From Legionellaceae bacterium (GTDB taxonomy: Bacteria; Pseudomonadota; Gammaproteobacteria; Legionellales; Legionellaceae): DNA of 33,418 nucleotides. Made by a program: the position numbers and the translations under genes. Location of the stretch: positions 1 through 33,418 of the forward strand of contig JARGNV010000021.1 in the NCBI GenBank assembly GCA_029212465.1. Direction: 5' to 3'. Of the stretch, positions 23,122-31,640 are shown piece after piece (position 1 is the first letter of the stretch; each line of letters opens with the position of its first letter). The notes under the pieces are model-generated. The model did not search any database, was not told where the DNA came from, and saw only the letters and a list, made by a program, of their open reading frames with translations.

Positions 23122-24723
23122 TTAAAACTTTGACGTTATCGGGTATCGCCAATCACGCCCGAAAGCGCGTGCTGATATCTTAGTGCCTGGAGGCGCTTGA
23201 CGACGCTTATATTCATTGCGTTGAATGAGTTGCGTGACTTGTTTGACGGTGGCGGGAGCGTGTCCTTTTGCAATGATATCTTCTGTGCTGAGTTTTTCAT
23301 TCATGTAATACGAAATGATGGTGTCGAGCTCCGGATAGTCGGGGAGTGTATCTTGGTCGGTTTGATTGTCGGCAAGCTCTGCAGATGGGGCGCGCGTGAT
23401 AATGCGCTCAGGAATGACCATGCTACATGTGTTGCGGTAACGAGCAAGGGCATATACCAGCATTTTAGGCACATCTTTAATGGGTGCGAACCCACCGCAC
23501 ATGTCACCATAAAGGGTTGTATATCCCACAGCACTTTCACTTTTATTGCTGGTTGAGAGCACGAGCTTTTGTGTGCTGTTAGAAAAGGCCATGAGTAGCA
23601 TACCGCGCAAGCGCGCCTGAAGGTTTTGTTGTGTGATTTCAGGTACTGTCTCTTTTGGTAGTGCTGGCGCTAAGGTGTTGAGTAGGGCCTTAAATCCTGG
23701 CTCAATCGGGAGCGTATGGCATTGAACGCCGAAATTGTTGACCAGTTTTTCAATATCCTCTGTGCTCATGTCTGATGTATAGCGTGAGGGGAGCGCTAAA
23801 GCTTCTACATTGTCAGCGCCCAGCGCATCGACTGCAAGGGCAAGTGTTAGCGCTGAATCAATGCCACCTGAGACGCCAAGCAATACACCCTTAAAGCCAT
23901 TTTTGTGAATGTATTCTGAAAGGCCCATACAGAGTGCTTGATAAGTGAGCGCATGTTCATCTAACGTTTCAGCTATGTCGGAATGAATGGTTTGTTGTTC
24001 AATTTTGACGGTTTGCAGGTGTTCTTTAAAAGCAGGCGCTAGTGCTTTTAAAGTTGCATGATTATCAAGTACAAACGACTGCCCATCAAATACGAGCTCG
24101 TCTTGTCCACCGACTAAGTTGACATAAACAAAAGCTAAGTGATTGGGTGCGTGTGCTTTGAGTAAATCAAGACGTTGTTTTGATTTATTAATTTCAAAAG
24201 GAGAGGCATTGATGCATACGAGCAAATCAGCGCCAGCATCAATGACTTGTTCAACAGGTCCCTCATTCCACATATCTTCACAAATACAAAAGCCGATACT
24301 ATGTTGTTTGATGGTTAGTAAACACGGCGTGGCAGGGCCTGGCTCAAAATAACGTTTTTCATCAAATACGCCCGTGTTTGGGAGGTGTTGTTTTTTATAG
24401 ATAGTGCTGACATGGCCTTGGTGAATAATGCTCAGTGCGTTGTAGCAAAAACCATGTTCTCGGTGCGGGTGCCCTATAACCACATGCGTGTCTTGTGTAG
24501 CATGGCAAATAGTATTCAGTGCTTTTTCTACGCGCGCCATAAACGCCTCTCGGAGTAGTAAATCTTCTGGAGGATAACCGGTGAGGGCGAGCTCAGGAAA
24601 TACAATGAGGTCGTGCGTTGCTTGATGCGCTTCAATGATATCAATAATTTTTTGGGCGTTGGCATCGATTCCACCAACGGTTGGATTGATTTGCGCCATT
24701 AAAAGCACAAGGGAGTTGGTCAT
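23122..24723 (-). CDS. nadE: glutamine-dependent NAD+ synthetase
   Basis: Converts deamido-NAD to NAD+ using ATP and ammonia released from glutamine. The N-terminal nitrilase-type glutaminase domain (1-260) has the triad Glu44 (VFPELALTGYPPEDLLL), Lys111 (IYKKQHLPNTGVFDE) and Cys148 (GFCICEDMWN). The C-terminal synthetase domain has the P-loop LLGVSGGIDSALTLALA (SGGIDS 285-290), STSNKSE, YGDMCGGFAPIKD and a C-terminal KRRQAPPGTKIS. The length of 533 is typical for the two-domain bacterial enzyme. The start ATG has GAGG about 10 bases upstream and a strong promoter. The downstream neighbour is the Cdc20-like gene. Confidence 0.96.
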   Translation of the reverse strand: MTNSLVLLMAQINPTVGGIDANAQKIIDIIEAHQATHDLIVFPELALTGYPPEDLLLREAFMARVEKALNTICHATQDTHVVIGHPHREHGFCYNALSIIHQGHVSTIYKKQHLPNTGVFDEKRYFEPGPATPCLLTIKQHSIGFCICEDMWNEGPVEQVIDAGADLLVCINASPFEINKSKQRLDLLKAHAPNHLAFVYVNLVGGQDELVFDGQSFVLDNHATLKALAPAFKEHLQTVKIEQQTIHSDIAETLDEHALTYQALCMGLSEYIHKNGFKGVLLGVSGGIDSALTLALAVDALGADNVEALALPSRYTSDMSTEDIEKLVNNFGVQCHTLPIEPGFKALLNTLAPALPKETVPEITQQNLQARLRGMLLMAFSNSTQKLVLSTSNKSESAVGYTTLYGDMCGGFAPIKDVPKMLVYALARYRNTCSMVIPERIITRAPSAELADNQTDQDTLPDYPELDTIISYYMNEKLSTEDIIAKGHAPATVKQVTQLIQRNEYKRRQAPPGTKISARAFGRDWRYPITSKF

Positions 24724-24767
24724 GCGTGGCTTGCCTCATTACGATGTGAGTCTTCAATGAAGCGGGC

Positions 24768-24797
24768 ATTATAAATAAAGATACTTGTCTCTGTCAC
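24768..24797 (-). promoter_or_regulatory. promoter of nadE
   Basis: On the minus strand GTGACA (rc 24792-24797), 18 bases, then a perfect TATAAT (rc 24768-24773). The -35 element sits inside the right arm of the hairpin that follows the upstream gene 24815-26035, so terminator and promoter share sequence. Confidence 0.6.
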
Positions 24798-24812
24798 GAA
24801 TAAGTAACAGAG
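24789..24812 (-). terminator. hairpin after the helical-protein pair
   Basis: CTCTGTTAC and GTGACAGAG (minus strand) form a 9-bp stem with one G-U pair and the loop TTATTC, 2 bases beyond the stop codon at 24815. The tail is T-rich (ACAAGTATCTTTATTTATAA) but lacks an immediate T-run, so it would be a weak intrinsic terminator. Confidence 0.45.
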
Positions 24813-24814
24813 CA

Positions 24815-26035
24815 CTATTGGGGTTTAAATTTCTTGTGCTGCTCATCTTGTCCCAAGTGCTCAATGCCTTCTTGAAGAGAATCAAACGCTCTTTTCTTGT
24901 TTGTATTATCCACTGTATCTTCTTGGCGGCCAAAAAATCTGAGAGTGCGACTTTTTTCGGCATGCTCAATTGTTTTTGAATGATGGCCAAGGTGAAATAA
25001 ACTTTTAAGTCCTTTTGATAATTCTTTAAAAGGGTTTGCGATATGCTTTTTAAACCATGAGCTAGACTCATTTACATCAAACACCGCTTCCTTAGGAAAG
25101 GCTGTAAGTGCTGTAGATGCAATTTCTTTAAAGTCATTCAAATTGTTGGTGGTTTGAAATAGCGCCATGGCGTGATCTAAAACCTTAACCAGTGTTTCAG
25201 CATGCATAATGGCCGTTGAGTAGTTATTTGTTGTTGTTTCACTTTTGATGGTGTTTGCTTGGGTGCGCAGTCCATCGACAGATGTGTTAAACGCTTCGAT
25301 AAGTGCTTTATATTCGTCTGCAATAATTTTTTTATCTTTCTCGCGCGCATCTTCAACTGCGTCGATTAGCTCGAGCGCTTCCATGTAATCCTCATTGTGC
25401 ATAGGGAGGTTGTCCCTGATGGTTTTAGCAAATGCATAGAGCGCCTGATAGCGTTCAATTCTTATATCAATGGCAGTTTCTTCGAGGATGCTTTTGTGTT
25501 CGGTTTTAATATATTCATTGAGTGCCTCGAGCGTTTCAATGGTAGGTAATGCACTATCAGCTGTGTCGCTTGCTACGTGATCATGCTCTTTTTGATAAGC
25601 GGTTATTTTCTGGCTGAGCGCTTGATGTGTTTTGGCAAGGTGTTCGTTGACTTCATCGGGAAAAAAGGATTGGAAAGTCTTAAGCATTTCAAGCAAGCTG
25701 TTTGCGGCGTTTAAATCAGCTTCATTGTCGATATTGATTTGCGCTAAGTCTGCCTGACCTGCCTTTAGAAATACGGCGTCGAGTTTTGCGCCTAGTTCAT
25801 TGCGTTTACTTGCGCTTAATGGTGAGAGGATGCCCGCAATATTACCTGTGATAAAGGTTTCTACCTCAGCGTTAGAGGTAACGGCCAGTTCTAGGCGGGA
25901 GAGCACATAAGCAGCTGTCGTAGCATCTTTAATGTCAGTTTTTTTTAGCGCGTCACGTAGCCCCACAATTTTTGCAGAGGCTTCTTGTGCTCTGGGCACG
26001 AGGTCTGTTAATCCTAATAAGTTGAGCGTAACCAC
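24815..26035 (-). CDS. helical coiled-coil protein A, putative effector
   Basis: A 406-residue, almost entirely alpha-helical, hydrophilic protein with no signal peptide or membrane segment. It is a paralogue of the gene just upstream (26056-27384). Shared blocks include LAKTHQALSQKITAYQKEH with LAEKQTALAEKVNTYEAAH, ETLEALNEYIKTEHKSI with KTLPDLNQYIKKSVQTI, IERYQALYAFAKTI with LERYQTLKSTVEAL, FKKHIANPFKELSKGLKSL with FIKFISGPFEALKAGINWV, and the C-terminal KKRAFDSLQEGIEHLGQDEQ with TTKAFEALKKGTENIDNDEE. The conserved, charged C-terminal end is where Dot/Icm translocation signals lie. It starts at GTG with AGGAG 5 bases before it, 20 bases after the paralogue's stop. The function is unknown. 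Confidence 0.82.
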   Translation of the reverse strand: MVTLNLLGLTDLVPRAQEASAKIVGLRDALKKTDIKDATTAAYVLSRLELAVTSNAEVETFITGNIAGILSPLSASKRNELGAKLDAVFLKAGQADLAQINIDNEADLNAANSLLEMLKTFQSFFPDEVNEHLAKTHQALSQKITAYQKEHDHVASDTADSALPTIETLEALNEYIKTEHKSILEETAIDIRIERYQALYAFAKTIRDNLPMHNEDYMEALELIDAVEDAREKDKKIIADEYKALIEAFNTSVDGLRTQANTIKSETTTNNYSTAIMHAETLVKVLDHAMALFQTTNNLNDFKEIASTALTAFPKEAVFDVNESSSWFKKHIANPFKELSKGLKSLFHLGHHSKTIEHAEKSRTLRFFGRQEDTVDNTNKKRAFDSLQEGIEHLGQDEQHKKFKPQ

Positions 26036-26055
26036 GACTACTCCTCGTTTTTAAC

Positions 26056-27384
26056 TTATTGTGCTAAGTTACCACCTGCATTAGGCGGTGTATTTTCTTC
26101 ATCGTTATCTATATTTTCTGTGCCTTTTTTAAGCGCTTCAAATGCTTTGGTCGTACCTGTTTCAGCGGGCTTAAACATGCTGATAGAACGAACAGACTCA
26201 GGCCCTTTTTGAATCACCCAATTAATACCAGCCTTGAGTGCTTCGAAAGGTCCAGAGATAAATTTTATGAAAAGCGGGTGCGAGCGATTGGTTGCAAACG
26301 CGGTTTTTGCAAGGTCTGATGAGAAAGCATCAAACGTCGCTTTAACATCTGTTTTAAATGCTTGTATATCTCCTGTTTGCTCGAGATTTTCTCGGGCCGC
26401 ATCAAGTTGCTTAATCACTTGTCTTCCGTAGAGAATAGCATCGTCAAAGCTGTTTTTTACGCGATCAGGGTTAATTCTTTCACTGATTTTTCCAAGTGTT
26501 TCAATTTTTTGTTTAAACGGTTCAATGAGTTTAGCAATTTCGTCAGAGACTGCTTTTGCTTCTGTTTTAATGTTTTTTGTAATGTCACGTGTCAGTTCAA
26601 CTGTTTCTGTTAGTTCGTTTTGAGGTATTGCGGTTGACGATGCTTCCTGTGGGGGAGGTGTTTTGCTACGTCCTCTTAATCTATCTATGAACTTGGTTTT
26701 TTCTGCAGGCCCTGTTGTTTCAGGGGGGGTTGATAATTCATCGCATAATTTAACTTGCAATGCCTCAACAGTGCTTTTAAGTGTTTGATAGCGTTCAAGT
26801 CGTTTGTAGGCAGTTGCTTCGGCCCCAATAGTTTGAACGCTTTTTTTAATATATTGATTCAAATCAGGAAGTGTTTTAATGGAGTCTATTTCTTGATTTG
26901 CATGCGCTGCTTCATAAGTGTTAACTTTTTCAGCGAGTGCAGTTTGTTTTTCTGCAAGGCCAAGGTGTGGTGTTGGCAGCATGTTCTGCAGTGTTTGGCA
27001 AAGCTCAAGCAATGCTTTTGCAGCGGCTAAAGAAGTATTTCCCGTAATTTGCAACTCATCAAGATTAATATCACTGGCTTTATCGAAGTTTTCATTGAGC
27101 ATTTTAATGATTTCTCCGCGCTTACCAATGCATTTACCATCGCGTATAATTGCAAATCTATTTTTTTCTGCAAAATCACCAATTTTGGGGCCTGTTTCCA
27201 TTGCAATTAAAAAAAGTTTTCCGATAAGCGCAAGCGTGCTTTTCTCACTTTCTTCGCCCTTGGATAACAGGCTGCTGACACGAGTATTTAAGGCATTTAT
27301 TGTCGCAGCGGTCGCTTCAGATTTATCTCCAATAGACTTGAGTTCCCCCAAGGTAAAAGTCATTTCAGTTTTAGCGTAAGCCAT
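26056..27384 (-). CDS. helical coiled-coil protein B, putative effector
   Basis: A 442-residue helical protein and the first gene of a two-gene unit with its paralogue. The N-terminal half carries long heptad-like helices; a proline-rich hinge (STPPETTGPAEKTKFIDRL, RSKTPPPQEASSTAIPQNE) separates it from a second helical region (ELTETVELTRDITKNIKTEA). Near the end HPLFIKFISGPFEALKAGI and the charged tail TENIDNDEENTPPNAGG are conserved in position with the paralogue. No enzyme motif is seen. The ribosome site GGGGGA lies about 5 bases before ATG. A promoter and two AT-rich inverted repeats lie upstream, divergent from yajC. The effector call is inference from the duplicated, secretion-signal-like tail and the neighbourhood. 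Confidence 0.82.
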   Translation of the reverse strand: MAYAKTEMTFTLGELKSIGDKSEATAATINALNTRVSSLLSKGEESEKSTLALIGKLFLIAMETGPKIGDFAEKNRFAIIRDGKCIGKRGEIIKMLNENFDKASDINLDELQITGNTSLAAAKALLELCQTLQNMLPTPHLGLAEKQTALAEKVNTYEAAHANQEIDSIKTLPDLNQYIKKSVQTIGAEATAYKRLERYQTLKSTVEALQVKLCDELSTPPETTGPAEKTKFIDRLRGRSKTPPPQEASSTAIPQNELTETVELTRDITKNIKTEAKAVSDEIAKLIEPFKQKIETLGKISERINPDRVKNSFDDAILYGRQVIKQLDAARENLEQTGDIQAFKTDVKATFDAFSSDLAKTAFATNRSHPLFIKFISGPFEALKAGINWVIQKGPESVRSISMFKPAETGTTKAFEALKKGTENIDNDEENTPPNAGGNLAQ

Positions 27385-27412
27385 ACTATCCCCCGGTTAT
27401 CATATGGGCTTT

Positions 27413-27441
27413 ATATTAAAAATATAAACTAATTGTGTAAA
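27413..27441 (-). promoter_or_regulatory. promoter of the helical-protein pair
   Basis: On the minus strand TTTACA (rc 27436-27441), 17 bases, then TAATAT (rc 27413-27418). Two inverted repeats overlap it: TTTATATT-AAA-AATATAAA (27410-27428) over the -10, and AATTGTGT-AAAAA-ATACAATT (27431-27451, one mismatch) over the -35. They could be operators or just AT-rich promoter DNA. Confidence 0.5.
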
Positions 27442-27482
27442 AAATACAATTATTGTTTGTTTTTGTTGAGGAGGCCGTTTGA

Positions 27483-27521
27483 GTAAATCTGATTTACGTG
27501 AGGCTTAAATCTCGATATGAT
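27483..27521 (+). promoter_or_regulatory. yajC-secDF promoter with palindromic operator candidate
   Basis: TTTACG (27493-27498), 17 bases, TATGAT (27516-27521) make a good promoter 28 bases before yajC. A perfect palindrome GTAAATC-T-GATTTAC (27483-27497) covers most of the -35, a position suited to a repressor or activator dimer. Confidence 0.55.
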
Positions 27522-27549
27522 GTGACCTGAATTTTTGGAGGAGTGAGTA

Positions 27550-27894
27550 ATGAGTTTTTTTATTTCAGATGCGATGGCGGATGCGGCTGATGCAGCAGGC
27601 GCTGCGGCACCTCAAGGGGATGGCACCTTTTCGCTCGTGATGATAGGTGTTATTTTTGTTTTATTTTATTTCATGCTGATTCGTCCTCAGAACAAGCGTG
27701 CCAAAGAGCATCGTGAGCTTATCAACAAAATTGAAAAGGGTGATGAGATTGCAACGGCGTCTGGTATTTTAGGCCGTGTGGTTCAGCTTGATGAGCAATA
27801 TTTAAAGGTTGCTATTGCAGAAGGCACTGAAATTATGTTGCAACGCAGTGCTGTGAGTGCAGTATTACCTAAAGGAACGCTTGCTGCGCTGTAA
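27550..27894 (+). CDS. yajC: Sec translocase accessory subunit YajC
   Basis: A small inner-membrane protein that associates with SecDF and the SecYEG channel. At 114 residues it shows the family layout: an N-terminal Ala/Asp-rich stretch, a single membrane helix (about 28-45, SLVMIGVIFVLFYFMLIRP) ending in the hallmark IRPQNKRAKEH, then a soluble domain with KGDEIATASGILGRV. GGAGGAGTGAGTAATG gives a good ribosome site. It heads the yajC-secD-secF operon with gaps of 43 and 22 bases. tgt and queA, often upstream, are absent here. Confidence 0.97.
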   Translation: MSFFISDAMADAADAAGAAAPQGDGTFSLVMIGVIFVLFYFMLIRPQNKRAKEHRELINKIEKGDEIATASGILGRVVQLDEQYLKVAIAEGTEIMLQRSAVSAVLPKGTLAAL

Positions 27895-27937
27895 TTGGAT
27901 AGATTACCCATAAATAATAAGAAAGAAGAGATTTACA

Positions 27938-29797
27938 ATGCAAAATAAGTACCCTCTATGGAAAAATATCACACTTGTCTTATTGGTCTTGGTGGGGCTT
28001 ATTTATGCAATTCCAAATATCTTCACTGAAGAGCCTGCCGTGCAGGTATCATCAAGAACCCCCATTATGCCAACTGCGTTAAAGGCGAAAGTTGAGCGTA
28101 TGTTGCAGCTTGCACATCTTAAATATAAGAGTGTTACAGCTGATTCAGAGTATCTTGAGGTGCGCTTTGCATCAACTGATATCCAGTTGCAGGCACGAGA
28201 TGTGATTAAATCAGGCTTAGGCCCCGATTATACGGTGGCACTCAATTTAGTACCGTCAACCCCCAAATGGCTTTCAAAAATTGGCGCAGAACCCATGAAG
28301 CAAGGGCTCGATTTGCGGGGTGGGGTGCACTTTTTGTTAGAAGTTGATGTCGAGAGTGTTTTAACCAGGCGCTACGAAGGGTTAATGAAGGCAGTTGGTC
28401 GTTCGTTGCGCGAAGCAGAGCTCCGTTATTCGGGCATTCGATATGTGCCCGAAAAAGGGGTTGAAATACGCTTTAGAGATACAGGTACAAAAGAGAAAGT
28501 AATCACTTTTATAAAAACTGATTTTCCAGATTTATTGATTAAGTCGACGAAAGAAACACCCGAGCTGGTGTTATCTTTGTCCGAGGCTGAACTTTCAAAA
28601 ATTCGCCAAAATACTATTGACCAAACCATGAGTATTTTAAGAAACCGTGTCAATGAGTTGGGGGTTGGCGAAGCCGTGGTGCAGCAGCAAGGCGCTACAC
28701 GTATTGCGGTTGACTTGCCTGGTATTCAAGATGCAGCGCGTGCCAAACAAATTTTGGGCGGTACGGCAACACTTGAATTTCACTTGGTAGATTCAGAGCA
28801 CGATCCAATCATTGCGAAAAAAACAGGTGCGATACCTGTTGGCACTAAGTTTTATGTCATGGATGGGCAGCCCATGCTCTTGATGCGACAAGTCGTGTTA
28901 AGTGGAGATTCTATCACCAGTGCCATGTCAAGCTTCGACCAACAAAGTGCATCTCCTGCCGTGTCTATTCAGTTAGGCGGTGGCGGTGAATCTTTCTTTA
29001 CGAAGGTAACGCGCGAAAACATCGGGAAGCGCATGGCTATTGTGTTTGTAGAGTCGCGTACCAGTATGCAAACGATTGCTGGTGAAACCAAGCGGGTTAC
29101 GCATCATGAAGAACGTGTTATTAGTGCACCAGTGATTCAAAGCGCACTCGGCAATAACTTCCAAATTACAGGCCTACATGACTCAAAAGAAGCGGCTGAC
29201 TTAGCCTTATTGCTACGTGCGGGTGCGTTACCCGCGGCAATTTACCCGATTGAAGAGCGTACGGTTGGGCCAACCCTTGGCCAGGAAAATATTCATCGCG
29301 GCATGGTGTCTCTTGAAATTGGCATGTTGCTCATTTTAGTGTCAATGATAGTGTACTATCGCTTTTTCGGCTTGGTCGCAAATATTGCACTGGTATTAAA
29401 CCTTATTTTACTAAGTGCCTTACTGTCGCTTTTGGGGGCAACCCTTACATTGCCTGGCATTGCGGGAATTGTCTTAACGGTTGGGATGGCGGTTGATGCA
29501 AATGTGCTCATATATGAACGAATTCGCGAGGAGCTTCGGGCAGGAATGTCGCCACAGGCTGCGATTTATGCAGGCTATGATAGGGCATTTTCAACCATTT
29601 TGGATGCAAACGTTACCACTTTAATAGTTGCGATTGTATTGTTTTCTATTGGTACTGGGCCTGTACGTGGGTTTGCAGTGACGTTATCACTTGGTTTGTT
29701 AACGTCAATGTTAACTGGCATAACTTATACACGTGGTATTGTAAATGCAGTTTATGGTGGCCGCAAAACCATTAAGAAGCTTTCAATTGGCATTTAA
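27938..29797 (+). CDS. secD: protein translocase subunit SecD
   Basis: An inner-membrane RND-family subunit that uses proton motive force to pull exported proteins through SecYEG. One membrane helix near the N terminus (about 9-28) is followed by a large periplasmic region with the D1 signature GLDLRGGVHFLLEVD. GTATLEFHLVD and LALLLRAGALPAAIYPIEER follow. Five C-terminal membrane helices begin near 455 (MVSLEIGMLLILVSMIVYY) with GMAVDANVLIYERIREE, which carries the proton-relay Asp. The length of 619 matches E. coli SecD (615). It lies between yajC and secF. Confidence 0.97.
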   Translation: MQNKYPLWKNITLVLLVLVGLIYAIPNIFTEEPAVQVSSRTPIMPTALKAKVERMLQLAHLKYKSVTADSEYLEVRFASTDIQLQARDVIKSGLGPDYTVALNLVPSTPKWLSKIGAEPMKQGLDLRGGVHFLLEVDVESVLTRRYEGLMKAVGRSLREAELRYSGIRYVPEKGVEIRFRDTGTKEKVITFIKTDFPDLLIKSTKETPELVLSLSEAELSKIRQNTIDQTMSILRNRVNELGVGEAVVQQQGATRIAVDLPGIQDAARAKQILGGTATLEFHLVDSEHDPIIAKKTGAIPVGTKFYVMDGQPMLLMRQVVLSGDSITSAMSSFDQQSASPAVSIQLGGGGESFFTKVTRENIGKRMAIVFVESRTSMQTIAGETKRVTHHEERVISAPVIQSALGNNFQITGLHDSKEAADLALLLRAGALPAAIYPIEERTVGPTLGQENIHRGMVSLEIGMLLILVSMIVYYRFFGLVANIALVLNLILLSALLSLLGATLTLPGIAGIVLTVGMAVDANVLIYERIREELRAGMSPQAAIYAGYDRAFSTILDANVTTLIVAIVLFSIGTGPVRGFAVTLSLGLLTSMLTGITYTRGIVNAVYGGRKTIKKLSIGI

Positions 29798-29819
29798 GTG
29801 AACGATTAAGGGGATTTCT

Positions 29820-30734
29820 GTGGAGTTTTTTAATCCAAATTCAAACGTTGATTTTATGGGTGCGCGTCGTTGGACGGCATTTTTTTCAGGTTTGATTTTT
29901 GTATTATCGATTGCAGCACTGGCCGTAAATGGATTGAAGTGGGGCCTTGACTTTACGGGGGGTACGCAAATTGAAGTCTCTTATAAAGAGGCGGCTGATT
30001 TAGCTTCTATTCGTCATGCTTTATCTGAAGTTGGCTTTAAAGAAGCACAAGTAGTGCGGTATGGCACATCAAAAGATGTGTTAATTAGTATTGCGCCACG
30101 TGCAGGTCAAGAGGCAGGTAGCTTGGTTGAGCATGTGATGCATGTACTGCCAGGTGCTGAAAAGCAGCGCGTTGAATTTGTTGGGCCACAAGTAGGACAT
30201 GAGCTTGCAACCAAAGGCGCCTTGGCTATTTTTGTTTCACTACTTGCAACCATGGTTTATATTGCACTGCGTTTTGAATATCGCTTAGCGTTTAGTTCGG
30301 CTGTAGCATTGGTGCATGATCCGGTTCTCATTTTAGGGGTATTTGCTTTTTTCCGCATCGACTTTGACTTAAAAGCGCTTGCCGGGCTTTTGGCCGTCAT
30401 TGGTTATTCTTTGAATGACACGATTGTGGTGTTTGATAGGGTGCGCGAAAATTTTGTGAAGCTACGTCGTGCAACACCTATCGACATTATGAATACCTCA
30501 ATTAACCAAACGCTTTCGCGTACTATCATGACATCGGTTTTAACGTTGTTTGTGGTGGTTGCTTTGTTTGTGTATGGAGGAGAAGCCATTCATGCATTTT
30601 CTCTTGCTTTAATCATTGGTATTGTTGTGGGAACTTACTCGTCTATTTATGTTGCGGGTGCACTTGCTGTTGTTATGGGGCTTAATAGAAAAGACTTTTT
30701 ACCCAGCGAAAATAAACTGGTAGATGCCCCTTAA
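29820..30734 (+). CDS. secF: protein translocase subunit SecF
   Basis: Partner of SecD. The first helix (about 17-39) is followed by GLDFTGGTQIEVSY, the SecF periplasmic signature. Five more helices include LAGLLAVIGYSLNDTIVVFDRVREN, with the conserved Asn-Asp and Asp of the family, and SINQTLSRTIMTS. The length of 304 is normal (E. coli 323). It starts at GTG with AAGGGGA (29808-29814) 5 bases upstream and ends 10 bases before the convergent zapD stop. Confidence 0.97.
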   Translation: MEFFNPNSNVDFMGARRWTAFFSGLIFVLSIAALAVNGLKWGLDFTGGTQIEVSYKEAADLASIRHALSEVGFKEAQVVRYGTSKDVLISIAPRAGQEAGSLVEHVMHVLPGAEKQRVEFVGPQVGHELATKGALAIFVSLLATMVYIALRFEYRLAFSSAVALVHDPVLILGVFAFFRIDFDLKALAGLLAVIGYSLNDTIVVFDRVRENFVKLRRATPIDIMNTSINQTLSRTIMTSVLTLFVVVALFVYGGEAIHAFSLALIIGIVVGTYSSIYVAGALAVVMGLNRKDFLPSENKLVDAP

Positions 30735-30771
30735 AAAGATTTGCTAGAGCTCACAAATGGAGAGCTCTAGC
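30733..30771 (-). terminator. intrinsic terminator inside the zapD 3' end
   Basis: GCTAGAGCTC (30743-30752) and GAGCTCTAGC (30762-30771) form a perfect 10-bp stem with a 9-base loop. On the minus strand it is followed by AAATCTTTTT. Almost all of the stem lies inside the last codons of zapD (stop at 30744-30746), so the gene's C-terminal codons double as its terminator. It can also stop readthrough from secF as a hairpin, but without a T-tail on that side. Confidence 0.7.
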
Positions 30772-31496
30772 GGATTACTCTGGTTGTGAATTTCACGCAT
30801 TGTTTTTGCTTCGCATAACCTCAAACTCAAACCATGGTGTCCAATTTGCATTTTTGGGATTTGTGCATTTTCTTTTTTGATACGCACTAAAATGAGGTGG
30901 CAAGATTTTTTGCTGTTGTGGGGTAGCGGACACTGGAAAAAACCATTTTTAGGAATAATTTCTTTAAAGTGTGCTCTATCACGTAGTAGAGATAAATACA
31001 CTTGCACAGTGGTTTTCAAAGGTTCAAGCTGATGCAGCCAATACATTAAATCGGCTTGACGCGCAGCCGAATCAGACTCGAGCCAAAATAGCAGCTGCGG
31101 CGTATAATTTTCGCCTTCTGGCGTTTGTCCACTGATACTTAAGCCTGTTGCATGTAGAAAAGGATCGGCATAAATATTTCCGCCAAACCGACCAGCGAGC
31201 TGTGAGAGCACTTGAATTTGCTGAGAAAGCGCTGAGTCATCTGTGTTTGAAGGAATGGTTTGAGCTTTCTTGAGAATATGCTCAATACGAATAAATTCTT
31301 TTAAAAAGCGCCCTTTGAGTTCAGGCTTTTCAGTGAGTTTTATCAGTTCGAATAAGTCATCGAGCGCTGCGTGATGAATAACAGGGTGCTGCTCGAGGCT
31401 TGCTTCTTGAATGGTAAATAACAAGCGTTCGACGCGTAACGCAACCCGCGACAAATAGTGAGTTCCCAGCTGAAATGTGATGGTGTCACAAGCCAT
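30744..31496 (-). CDS. zapD: cell division protein ZapD
   Basis: ZapD (YacF, formerly DUF1342) binds and bundles FtsZ at the Z-ring. The 250-residue protein matches family length (247) and shows the family blocks ITFQLGTHYLSRVALRVERL, ALDDLFELIKLTEKPELKGR, FLKEFIRIEHILKK, GRFGGNIYADPFL, YWLHQLEPLKTTVQVYLSLL and FFQCPLPH. It is all-helical at the N terminus with a C-terminal beta domain. It stands alone here, away from the usual coaE-yacG neighbourhood. No strong ribosome site precedes the ATG. Confidence 0.9.
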   Translation of the reverse strand: MACDTITFQLGTHYLSRVALRVERLLFTIQEASLEQHPVIHHAALDDLFELIKLTEKPELKGRFLKEFIRIEHILKKAQTIPSNTDDSALSQQIQVLSQLAGRFGGNIYADPFLHATGLSISGQTPEGENYTPQLLFWLESDSAARQADLMYWLHQLEPLKTTVQVYLSLLRDRAHFKEIIPKNGFFQCPLPHNSKKSCHLILVRIKKENAQIPKMQIGHHGLSLRLCEAKTMREIHNQSNPLELSICEL

Positions 31497-31580
31497 TGCA
31501 GTATAGACGCCGTCCTAAGCTTCAACTTAAGACCCTAACACAAATAATACTTAAAATCATCTTCTTACATTAAAAATTGC

Positions 31581-31609
31581 TCGACAGGGTATAGTGCATC
31601 GCTTATGCT
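31581..31609 (+). promoter_or_regulatory. promoter of the DUF2147 gene
   Basis: TCGACA (31581-31586), 17 bases, TATGCT (31604-31609). The predicted transcript start near 31616 lies after an in-frame ATG at 31605, which supports the later start at 31641. Confidence 0.5.
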
Positions 31610-31640
31610 CACAGTTCAATTTGATATAAGGAGCGTTGTG

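Noticed and set aside
26918-27379. 153-residue plus-strand ORF opposite helical protein B
   Set aside because: Antisense shadow rich in Ser, Phe and Ala with no start signal; the minus-strand frame has paralogue support.
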